NCBI GenBank assembly: GCA_964250615.1
Contig: CAXUGM010000037.1
DNA length: 22,043 nt
Reading direction: 5' to 3' (one strand)
Origin: Blautia sp900556555
GTDB lineage: Bacteria; Bacillota; Clostridia; Lachnospirales; Lachnospiraceae
Position numbers and translations under genes: made by a program. Below, piece by piece: positions 15,576 to 22,043 of the stretch. How positions within the stretch are numbered: the first letter of the stretch is position 1; each line of letters begins with the position of its first letter. A model generated the notes under the pieces. That model saw only the letters and a program-made list of their open reading frames with translations, searched no databases and was not told where the DNA came from.

Positions 15576-15640
15576 AAAAAAAGAATCGTTTATGGTAATA
15601 TTGATATGTAACGAAAGACATAAGTGGGAGGAACATAAGT

Positions 15641-16054
15641 ATGTCAGTTGTAAAAGAATTAATTCGTACAGAAGGAAATGGAATGATTAGCTTTGGTAAC
15701 TATGAACTGGCTCAGAAATCAAAAGTATCTGATTTCGAACATGGCGGTGATATGTACAAAGTTAAGACATATAATGAAATTACAAAACTGGAGCGGAACG
15801 GCATGTTTGTTTATGAATCTGTACCAGGTACTGCAGTATTGAATCTGGATGCAGAAGAGAACAAAATGAGTTTTACAGTAGAAGGACCTCAAGATGCACA
15901 GATTACAGTAGAATTGGAAGAAGACGCCCAGTACAAGATTGTCATTGATGGAGCAGAGGCTGGACAGATGAAAACCAACCTGGGCGGAAAATTATCTTTC
16001 AGTGTAGAACTGGAACAGGCAGAGCAGGTAGCAGTAAGTATTGAAAGAATTTGA
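15641..16054 (+). CDS. Conserved-looking small beta-rich protein between clpC and radA
   Basis: A 137-residue protein I cannot assign a function. It begins MSVVKELIRTEGNGMISFGNYEL and is acidic overall. Its long alternating hydrophobic/charged stretches (for example KMSFTVEGPQDAQITVELEED) suggest an all-beta, possibly jelly-roll-like, fold. There is no signal peptide, membrane segment or cysteine. Similar Lachnospiraceae proteins are, as I recall, sometimes labelled endosialidase; nothing in this sequence supports that activity. GGGAGGA lies before the ATG. It starts 66 bases after clpC with no terminator between, so it probably shares the clpC transcript, and it is followed by a strong terminator. 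Its position suggests a housekeeping or stress role. Confidence 0.85.
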   Translation: MSVVKELIRTEGNGMISFGNYELAQKSKVSDFEHGGDMYKVKTYNEITKLERNGMFVYESVPGTAVLNLDAEENKMSFTVEGPQDAQITVELEEDAQYKIVIDGAEAGQMKTNLGGKLSFSVELEQAEQVAVSIERI

Positions 16055-16079
16055 GTTTTCAATGTATAGACATTGATAG

Positions 16080-16125
16080 GCTGTCCCCATGAAGCGGCAA
16101 TTACGTTTCAAGGGACAGCTTTTTT
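16080..16125 (+). terminator. Intrinsic terminator after the clpC cluster
   Basis: GCTGTCCC (16080-16087) pairs with GGGACAGC (16112-16119), with further inner pairing between TGAAGC and GTTTCA, followed by a T-run at 16120-16125. A separate perfect 7-bp stem, TCAATGT-ATAG-ACATTGA, lies just before it (16059-16076). It separates the GntR-clpC-orf transcript from radA. Confidence 0.88.
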
Positions 16126-16155
16126 CTATTTTAGAATTTTGGTGTGAGGTTTGTT

Positions 16156-17529
16156 ATGGCAAAAGGGAAAAAGACGGCATTTTTTTGTCAGAATTGTGGA
16201 TATGAATCATCTAAGTGGATGGGGCAATGCCCAGGCTGTAGAGAGTGGAATACATTTGTGGAAGAACCAGCAGCGATTTCCAGCAAGGCAACGGTCGGAA
16301 TTGGAAACAGGAACACTGGAGGAACCAGAAGTGAGCCGGTTCAACTATCACATATTCAGATACAGGAAGATGACCGTGTAAAAACAGAGATTGAAGAATT
16401 AGACAGGGTACTAGGAGGCGGTATTGTTCCTGGTTCCATGGTTTTGGTAGGAGGAGATCCAGGCATTGGAAAATCCACCCTACTGCTTCAAGTGTGTCGG
16501 GAATTAACAGCCAGACAGCACAAGGTTTTGTATATATCAGGAGAAGAATCTTTGCGGCAGATTAAACTACGAGCCAGCAGGATAGGGGAGTTTAATGACC
16601 AGCTTTTACTTTTATGTGAAACCAATCTTGAACTTATCCGCAGTACCATTGAACGTACAAAACCGGAAACTGTTATCATTGATTCTATTCAGACTATGTA
16701 CAATGAGGAGGTATCTTCTGCTCCAGGAAGTGTTTCTCAAGTAAGGGAATCCACAGGAGTTCTTATGCAGATTGCCAAAGGAATGGGAATATCCATGTTT
16801 ATTGTAGGACATGTGACAAAGGATGGAAGTGTGGCAGGCCCAAGGGTATTGGAGCACATGGTGGATACTGTGCTGTATTTTGAAGGGGATCGGCAGGTAG
16901 CATACCGGATTTTGCGTAGTGTAAAAAACCGTTTTGGTTCTACTAATGAAATTGGTGTTTTTGAGATGCAGGAAAAAGGATTGATAGAGGTGAAAAATCC
17001 TTCCCAGGTGATGTTAAATGGAAGACCTACAGATGCATCAGGTTCTGTGGTAGTTTGTTCCATAGAAGGAACCCGTCCCATTCTCATTGAGATTCAGGCA
17101 TTGGTAACTAGAACCAATTTCGGACTTCCCAGAAGAACTTCTGTGGGAATTGACTATAATCGGGTCAACCTTCTCATGGCAGTTTTAGAAAAGCGGGCGG
17201 GACTTCATTTAGGGGACTGTGATGCTTATGTAAATCTAGCTGGAGGTATGAAATTGGGAGAACCAGCCATTGACCTTGGCATTGTTATGGCGGTAGTTTC
17301 CAGTTTTAAGAATAAAGCATTGGATCCGGGCATTCTTATTTTTGGAGAAGTGGGACTTTCAGGAGAAGTTCGTGGGGTTAGTATGGCGGAAAATAGAGTA
17401 AGAGAAGCCGAAAAATTGGGCTTTACAACCTGTATCTTGCCGAAAGCAAATATAGAAAGTATTCAGGGAAATTATAAAATTCACTTGATAGGTGTGGCAA
17501 ATATAAAAGAAGCAATGGGGTATCTGTAA
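16156..17529 (+). CDS. radA: RadA/Sms, DNA repair and recombination branch-migration ATPase
   Basis: A 457-residue RadA. The N-terminal zinc finger has C11, C14, C25 and C28. The RecA-like core has Walker A GGDPGIGKST at 99-108, and the RadA-specific KNRFG motif lies at 257-261. A Lon-protease-like C-terminal domain follows (YVNLAGGMKLGEPAIDLGI onward). The protein extends strand exchange and processes recombination intermediates. I start it at the ATG at 16156, preceded by GAGG at 7 bases, not at the in-frame GTG at 16144. The order clpC then radA recalls the B. subtilis clpC operon, but here a small gene and a terminator come between. The MFS gene begins one base after the radA stop. Confidence 0.96.
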   Translation: MAKGKKTAFFCQNCGYESSKWMGQCPGCREWNTFVEEPAAISSKATVGIGNRNTGGTRSEPVQLSHIQIQEDDRVKTEIEELDRVLGGGIVPGSMVLVGGDPGIGKSTLLLQVCRELTARQHKVLYISGEESLRQIKLRASRIGEFNDQLLLLCETNLELIRSTIERTKPETVIIDSIQTMYNEEVSSAPGSVSQVRESTGVLMQIAKGMGISMFIVGHVTKDGSVAGPRVLEHMVDTVLYFEGDRQVAYRILRSVKNRFGSTNEIGVFEMQEKGLIEVKNPSQVMLNGRPTDASGSVVVCSIEGTRPILIEIQALVTRTNFGLPRRTSVGIDYNRVNLLMAVLEKRAGLHLGDCDAYVNLAGGMKLGEPAIDLGIVMAVVSSFKNKALDPGILIFGEVGLSGEVRGVSMAENRVREAEKLGFTTCILPKANIESIQGNYKIHLIGVANIKEAMGYL

Positions 17530-17530
17530 G

Positions 17531-18799
17531 ATGAAGCAAATGGTTAGGATAGGAAAAAAAGTCTTTTGGAAGCTGTTTGGACAGTATAAAGGTTTAAGAA
17601 GAGAATTGTACGTTTTGTTCTGGGGAAAGGCAGCTACCAACATGGGAGCTATGATTTGGCCTATGCTTACCTTGATTCTCAGCAATAAACTAGGGATGAA
17701 TGCAAAGGAAATAGCAACGATTACCATTACCCTGGGAATGATTCAGTTTCCTGTAAGTTTACTGGGAGGAAAGCTGGCGGATCATTGCAATAAGCGGAAT
17801 TTAATTATCATCTGTGATTTGGTAACCGTAATTTGTTATTTGATTGCTGCTGCAATCCCAGTATCCATGACACAGATTCTACTATTTTTTACAGCCAGTG
17901 TATTTCAAACCATGGAAAATCCATCTTACGATGCTCTTGTGGCAGATTTAAGCAGTACAGAAGAACGGGAGAAGGCATATAGTCTGATTTATCTCGGGAT
18001 GAACCTGGGAATCATTTTGGCTCCTTCTATAGGAGGAATGTTATTTCAACATCATCTTGGGGTGGCATATGCTATTGATGGCCTTACCACATTATCGTCT
18101 ACGATTTTAATTTTTTTATTTATCAAAGATATTACACCGGTAACAGAAAAGCAAAAGAATGTTTACGAGCAGGAACAGCATACACAATCCACCTGGAAAA
18201 TCCTGTGGGGACAAAAGACGATTTTGTTTTTTCTGATTTGTTGGGCAGTCTATCAGTTTTCTTACACACAGTTTAACTTCCTGATTCCTTTGAATATGGA
18301 GGCTTTGTATGATGCAAAAGGTGCAGTGTATTTTGGTTTTATAACCAGTCTGAATGGGCTTGTGGTGATTTTGGGAACCCCTGTTTTGACGAAAGCGGCG
18401 GGAAAACTTTCTGATATTCAGAAGCTTACGTTGGGACAAATACTGGTCTGGTTCAGTCTGGGCATGTATCTGTTTATTCAGGGAATGCTTCCTATGTACT
18501 ATCTCTCTATGGTTATTTTTACGGTGGGAGAAATTTTAACAACACTGGGATCTTACCCGTATCTTACAAGAAGGATTCCAGCATCACACAGAGGCAGGAT
18601 TTCTTCAGTATCCAGCCTTTTCCTGGGTGCTGCAGCTTATAGTTCTCAAGGTATGATCGGTGGAATTGTAGAGCATGGAACATTGATACAGGCATGGGAA
18701 TGGATTGCAGGAATTGGCGCTGTGGGTATTCTTCTTTATTTGCTTTTAATGGTTGTGGATAAGAGAACCTATCCGCTGTTGTATGGACAGAAAAAATAA
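17531..18799 (+). CDS. MFS transporter, probable efflux pump
   Basis: A 422-residue major facilitator with about 12 predicted membrane helices. It has the loop 2-3 signature GGKLADHCNKRNL (an MFS motif-A variant) and a second-half repeat. The central loop around residues 195-225 is hydrophilic (TPVTEKQKNVYEQEQHTQSTW). Helix-rich stretches such as LIIICDLVTVICYLIAAAI and the short N-terminal cytoplasmic part resemble multidrug-type MFS proteins. The substrate is unknown. It starts one base after the radA stop with no clear ribosome binding site, so translation is likely coupled to radA. The hscC-like gene follows 53 bases later in the same direction. Confidence 0.88.
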   Translation: MKQMVRIGKKVFWKLFGQYKGLRRELYVLFWGKAATNMGAMIWPMLTLILSNKLGMNAKEIATITITLGMIQFPVSLLGGKLADHCNKRNLIIICDLVTVICYLIAAAIPVSMTQILLFFTASVFQTMENPSYDALVADLSSTEEREKAYSLIYLGMNLGIILAPSIGGMLFQHHLGVAYAIDGLTTLSSTILIFLFIKDITPVTEKQKNVYEQEQHTQSTWKILWGQKTILFFLICWAVYQFSYTQFNFLIPLNMEALYDAKGAVYFGFITSLNGLVVILGTPVLTKAAGKLSDIQKLTLGQILVWFSLGMYLFIQGMLPMYYLSMVIFTVGEILTTLGSYPYLTRRIPASHRGRISSVSSLFLGAAAYSSQGMIGGIVEHGTLIQAWEWIAGIGAVGILLYLLLMVVDKRTYPLLYGQKK

Positions 18800-18852
18800 G
18801 GAGATTGGCAGAAGGATATAGAGAAGTCTTATGGTTAAAAGGGGGATTGCAT

Positions 18853-20646
18853 ATGGCTATAATAGGTATTGATTTGGGAACTACAAATTCATTGGGAGCG
18901 GTTTACAGAGAAGACAGCGTAGAATTGATTCCCAACAGTTTTGGGTCATTTTTGACACCAAGTGTAGTAAGTTTAATGGAAGACGGAACAATTGTCACAG
19001 GAGAAATTGCGAAGGAAAGACTGATTACTCATCCAGAATCTACAGCAGCATCGTTTAAAAAAGAAATGGGAACGAATACAAAGATTTCTTTGGGAAAAAG
19101 AGAATTTTTGCCAGAGGAATTAAGTAGTTTTATTATCCGTTCTATTCTGGAAGATGCAGAAAAATATTTGGGAGAGCCTGTTGAGGAAGCAGTGATTTCT
19201 GTCCCAGCATATTTTCATGATAAGCAAAGAGTAGCTACGAAACGGGCAGGAGCACTTGCAGGAATAAAAGTGCAAAGAATTATCAATGAGCCAAGTGCAG
19301 CAGCCCTTGCTTCATATTTTGATACAGAAGAAGAACAGCTGTTTTTAGTATTTGACTTTGGCGGTGGTACGCTGGATGTTTCTATTATTGAATGTTTTGA
19401 TACCATGGTAGAAATCTTGTCAGTGTCAGGAGACAACCATCTTGGCGGGGATGATTTTCACCAGATTATGTTGGAAAACTTTTTAAAAGAACATGGGATT
19501 TACCGGGAAAATTTAACTTCCACAGAAGAGGCTGTTATTTTAAAACAGGCAGAACTTTGCAAAAGGGCACTGACAGAACAGGAAACAGCCACAATGACTG
19601 CTGTTATAAATGGAAATACCTATCAAAGCGTTTATGATAATCAGCGTCTCATGGAAGAAAGTGCATCTATTCTGATGAGAATAAAAAAAGTCCTTACCCA
19701 TGCTTTAAGAGATGGGAATTTTAATGTTCATGATATTAATATGGTTGTGATGGTGGGCGGTTCCAGTAAAATGCCGTTGATTCAGTCTTATATTCAGCAT
19801 CTTTTTAAGAAAGCACCGGTTGTCACCATGAATTGTGATGAAATTGTGGCAAGAGGAGTAGGGCTTGTCTGCGGTGTAAAAGAGAGAAATGAGTCTATCA
19901 AAGATTATGTGCTTACAGATATCTGCCCCTTTACCCTTGGAACCAGTATCTGCAATCATGCCGACCCGGACCAGCCCTATATGGCTCCTATTGTGGAACG
20001 CAATTCCACACTACCCTGCTCAAAAGTAAAGAGATTTTGGACCTCTTATGATTTTCAAACAGAATTAGAGATTGATATATTGCAAGGCGAAAAAACCTAT
20101 GCAAAGGATAATATATCATTAGGTAAAGTAGATGTGCGGGTGCCTAGGAAAAGAAAAGGAGAAGAATCCGTTGATATCCGTTTTACATACGATATCAATG
20201 GAATTCTTATAGTAGATATCACCGTAGTTTCCAGTGGGCAAAAAATAACAAAGGTGATATCAGAAACCATGGATGAAGAGGATATGAGACAAAAAATAGA
20301 AGAACTTGCAAAATTAAAGATTCATCCAAAAGATATATCAGAAAATAAATACGTACTGGAAAAACTTCAGGCACTATACGAAGAAGCACCACTTTCTGTA
20401 AGAGAACAAATTCAAAGCTTTATCCGATATTTTGATTATCTTCTTACACAGCAAAATATGCGTCAGATAAGAAAATACCGCCAATATCTGGAGCATGTGA
20501 TAGAGCAGTTGGAGAACTATGACCCGTTTGGTGATTTCTTTACCATGGATGAATATGAAGAAGATGATGATGACTGGCTGAACGAAGAAGAGGAAGAAGA
20601 CGATGATTTTATCGGAGAAGGGAGCCGTAAAAAATGGACAAACTGA
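18853..20646 (+). CDS. HscC-like Hsp70 chaperone
   Basis: A 597-residue Hsp70 of the HscC type rather than housekeeping DnaK. The nucleotide-binding domain has IGIDLGTTNS (4-13), VISVPAYFHDKQR, INEPSAAALA, FDFGGGTLDV from 167 and MVGGSSKMP from 300. The HscC-like features are IPNSFGSFLTPSVVS, KEMGTNTK, LTDICPFTLG, PIVERNSTLP and VDIRFTYDINGIL. The C-terminal lid is short and ends in a very acidic tail (DEYEEDDDDWLNEEEEEDDD). The start is the ATG at 18853 with GGGGG 7 bases upstream; a longer in-frame TTG at 18805 has no better site. It overlaps the following J-protein gene by 13 bases, indicating co-expression. In E. coli, HscC works with dedicated J proteins, not DnaJ, and this pairing is mirrored here. 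Confidence 0.9.
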   Translation: MAIIGIDLGTTNSLGAVYREDSVELIPNSFGSFLTPSVVSLMEDGTIVTGEIAKERLITHPESTAASFKKEMGTNTKISLGKREFLPEELSSFIIRSILEDAEKYLGEPVEEAVISVPAYFHDKQRVATKRAGALAGIKVQRIINEPSAAALASYFDTEEEQLFLVFDFGGGTLDVSIIECFDTMVEILSVSGDNHLGGDDFHQIMLENFLKEHGIYRENLTSTEEAVILKQAELCKRALTEQETATMTAVINGNTYQSVYDNQRLMEESASILMRIKKVLTHALRDGNFNVHDINMVVMVGGSSKMPLIQSYIQHLFKKAPVVTMNCDEIVARGVGLVCGVKERNESIKDYVLTDICPFTLGTSICNHADPDQPYMAPIVERNSTLPCSKVKRFWTSYDFQTELEIDILQGEKTYAKDNISLGKVDVRVPRKRKGEESVDIRFTYDINGILIVDITVVSSGQKITKVISETMDEEDMRQKIEELAKLKIHPKDISENKYVLEKLQALYEEAPLSVREQIQSFIRYFDYLLTQQNMRQIRKYRQYLEHVIEQLENYDPFGDFFTMDEYEEDDDDWLNEEEEEDDDFIGEGSRKKWTN

Positions 20647-21737
20647 CTGCACTTCATGTATTAGGTTTAAGGGCAGATGCAACCAGGGATGAAATTAAGC
20701 AAGCTTATGCAGAGTTTTCAAAAAAGTATCATCCAGAAGAGTATCCAGAAGAGTTTCAACAGATTCATGAGGCCTATAGAGTTTTAAGCAGAATTGCCAG
20801 ACAAAATCCAGAGCAGCAGATTAGAACAGAAGAAAGACAAAATCAAGAGCCACAGGCTGAAGAGAAAGAGAGACAGTATCATTTTAGGAAGTTGGACTCA
20901 CAAGAAGACGAAAAAGAAGCAGAAGAAGAAACAGAGTTTGATTTTCAGAAAGTTTATGGACAGAATCACGAAGAAAAACAGGAATCTCCAAAAGAAGAGG
21001 GGAGGGATTATCATTTTGAGTCGGTGCTTGAAAATGCCAGCCAAAAAGAACAGGAAAAACTACATGAGGCAGTACTAAAAGCATTGGCGGAAATGAATAT
21101 TCTGTTACAGCCAAATTACTGTGAAAAAGTAAAATTGTTTCAGGCTTTTTTTGAAAAAGAAGAGTATCAGCAAGCACTGCATCAACCAGAGTTTCTTCAG
21201 GAGTTTACAAAGATGCTACATCGTGTAACCTTGAAAAAAGCAATTTATCATAAAATCATCAGTTATTATCATTTAAAAAATGCAGATCTTGAGAAGTTAA
21301 ATCCTTCTCAATTACTATTTTATAAGACAATCAACGAAAAATGTAATATGAATAAGCCGGCAACGTATCTGTGGATTGGCGTAATGCCAATTGTTGTTAT
21401 TCAGGCAATCCGTACAGGTATGCGTAACAGCGTCAGAAATAATTTTGCAGGTCTTTGTATCCTTGCATTGCTTGTAATAATTACTGAATATACAATATGG
21501 GGATATAGAAAGTTACATGAGAATCATTCCAGCATATTTGCACAGATGGTTCTTGCGTTTATTCTTGCAGTTTCACATTTTCTGATTGTTGGAATTGATT
21601 TATATGGAAAATTATGTGGTGATTTAGAAACAGGTGCTATGCTTGCAAGCCTGGTTTGCGTAGGTTCTGCCATATGGCTGATGGTTTTGATTGTGATAGC
21701 AGCTATTAAGATGGTCATTAGAAAAATCAAAAGGTGA
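20634..21737 (+). CDS. Membrane-anchored J-domain-like protein with HPE in place of HPD
   Basis: A 367-residue protein with a compact N-terminal J-like domain (about 1-56): ALHVLGLRADATRDEIKQAY, then KKYHPEEYPEEFQQIHEAYRVL. The invariant HPD tripeptide is HPE at 33-35. A charged linker (about 57-135) carries three similar motifs: QYHFRKL (81-87), EFDFQKV (101-107) and DYHFESV (125-131). A helical middle region follows. Four likely membrane helices lie at about 243-260, 266-288, 297-322 and 332-360, ending in a basic RKIKR tail, so the J part is probably cytoplasmic and membrane-tethered. It overlaps the HscC-like gene by 13 bases and is its likely co-chaperone. The client is unknown. Its amino end would face the acidic tail of the Hsp70. 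Confidence 0.82.
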   Translation: MDKLTALHVLGLRADATRDEIKQAYAEFSKKYHPEEYPEEFQQIHEAYRVLSRIARQNPEQQIRTEERQNQEPQAEEKERQYHFRKLDSQEDEKEAEEETEFDFQKVYGQNHEEKQESPKEEGRDYHFESVLENASQKEQEKLHEAVLKALAEMNILLQPNYCEKVKLFQAFFEKEEYQQALHQPEFLQEFTKMLHRVTLKKAIYHKIISYYHLKNADLEKLNPSQLLFYKTINEKCNMNKPATYLWIGVMPIVVIQAIRTGMRNSVRNNFAGLCILALLVIITEYTIWGYRKLHENHSSIFAQMVLAFILAVSHFLIVGIDLYGKLCGDLETGAMLASLVCVGSAIWLMVLIVIAAIKMVIRKIKR

Positions 21738-21763
21738 ATTGGAATGAAGCCATCGAAAAAGCA

Positions 21764-21791
21764 GGGGGTGGTTAAATGGGGGTGGTTAAAT
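21764..21791 (+). repeat. Perfect tandem 14-bp duplication
   Basis: GGGGGTGGTTAAAT occurs twice back to back (21764-21777 and 21778-21791) just after the J-protein gene and just before the first rRNA-type promoter. No terminator hairpin was recognised in this gap (21738-21814). Confidence 0.9.
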
Positions 21792-21814
21792 AAATAATTT
21801 TTTTGAAAAAGATG

Positions 21815-21843
21815 TTGACAATACGAAATAACTATGATATTCT
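21815..21843 (+). promoter_or_regulatory. rRNA-type promoter P1
   Basis: -35 TTGACA (21815-21820), a 17-base spacer ending in TGA (extended -10), and -10 TATTCT (21838-21843). A T-rich and A-rich stretch directly upstream could act as an UP element. The predicted start is a G near 21850. Confidence 0.85.
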
Positions 21844-21850
21844 AATTGAG

Positions 21851-21866
21851 CTGTCGCAAATGACAG
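21851..21866 (+). other. Start-site hairpin of the P1 transcript
   Basis: CTGTC-GCAAAT-GACAG, a 5-bp stem beginning at about +1 of P1. A competing stem is possible between GAGCTGT (21848-21854) and ACAGCTC (21879-21885), which shares the same 5' arm. Confidence 0.55.
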
Positions 21867-21917
21867 AAACGAGCGGAAACAGCTCAGAAAAAAGTTTCGA
21901 AAAAATAAAAAAAGTTC

Positions 21918-21946
21918 TTGACAAGCTCAAAAAGATGTGATAATCT
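21918..21946 (+). promoter_or_regulatory. rRNA-type promoter P2
   Basis: -35 TTGACA (21918-21923), a 17-base spacer ending in TGA (extended -10), and -10 TAATCT (21941-21946), 103 bases after P1. A long A-rich tract upstream resembles an UP element. The predicted start is a G near 21952-21953. Confidence 0.88.
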
Positions 21947-21953
21947 AATATGG

Positions 21954-21971
21954 CTGTCGCAAGAACGACAG
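21954..21971 (+). other. Start-site hairpin of the P2 transcript
   Basis: CTGTCG-CAAGAA-CGACAG, a perfect 6-bp stem at about +2 of the P2 transcript. It is the counterpart of the hairpin at 21851-21866 and implies that the promoter-plus-leader unit was duplicated. Confidence 0.6.
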
Positions 21972-22043
21972 GAACCTTGATAACTGAACAGTGAAACACA
22001 TGAATCGAAAATTCTTTTACATTTTATTCTTAGGTTCAACGAA
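21971..22043 (+). promoter_or_regulatory. rRNA operon leader with boxA-like antitermination element
   Basis: GGAACCTTGATAACTGAACA (21971-21990) resembles the boxA-region leader sequences of Firmicute rRNA operons (TTCTTTGAAAACT type). Downstream to 22043 there is no ORF and no 16S sequence yet. I infer that a 16S rRNA gene starts shortly beyond the window. Confidence 0.7.

Noticed and set aside
21738..22043. 16S rRNA gene start inside the window
   Set aside because: The promoter and leader features fit an rRNA operon, but the conserved 16S 5' end is not reached before base 22043.

Overview
The window looks like chromosomal DNA of an anaerobic gut-type Firmicute, most likely a Lachnospiraceae member (Blautia or Ruminococcus-like). 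This is inferred from the moderate-to-low GC content, strong AGGAGG-type ribosome binding sites, sigma-A type promoters with 17-bp spacers, the clpC - small ORF - radA order, and the style of the proteins. No phage, insertion sequence, CRISPR array or tRNA was recognised. Most of the window is core metabolism and housekeeping, with three less ordinary spots.

Layout. (1) 86-2717: an HD-domain phosphohydrolase overlapping a long M29-type metallo-aminopeptidase. (2) 2714-6473: a purine biosynthesis block, purE-purM-purN-purD. It has its own sigma-A promoter overlapping the aminopeptidase stop codon, and it ends in a strong hairpin terminator. (3) 6482-7515: a decayed locus in which the start of a response regulator is joined directly to fragments of an FtsX-like ABC permease, with frameshifts and an internal deletion; a 48-codon ORF follows. 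(4) 7714-11053: a FadR-type GntR regulator, then a promoter carrying a textbook FadR-type operator, then an LDH2/MDH2-family dehydrogenase and a malic enzyme, closed by a terminator. This reads as a regulated malate/2-hydroxyacid module. (5) 11068-12586, minus strand: a ferredoxin-nitroreductase fusion followed by the tRNA methyltransferase TrmO. (6) 12621-12686: a divergent control region with a perfect inverted repeat overlapping the -35 elements on both strands. (7) 12726-16125: a short YtrA-type GntR regulator, clpC, and a small beta-rich protein of unknown function, ending in a terminator. (8) 16156-21737: radA, an MFS transporter, an HscC-like Hsp70 and a membrane-anchored J-domain-like protein whose HPD motif reads HPE. 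The last two genes overlap and are probably a dedicated chaperone pair. (9) 21738-22043: no gene; tandem strong promoters and a boxA-like leader, which look like the control region of an rRNA operon whose 16S gene would lie just beyond the window.

The best candidates for something under-described are the HscC/HPE-J pair, whose J protein carries three repeated aromatic motifs in a charged linker; clpC placed behind a GntR regulator instead of CtsR/McsAB; and the compact malate module. The response regulator/permease junction is a clear case of gene decay and should not be annotated as intact genes.
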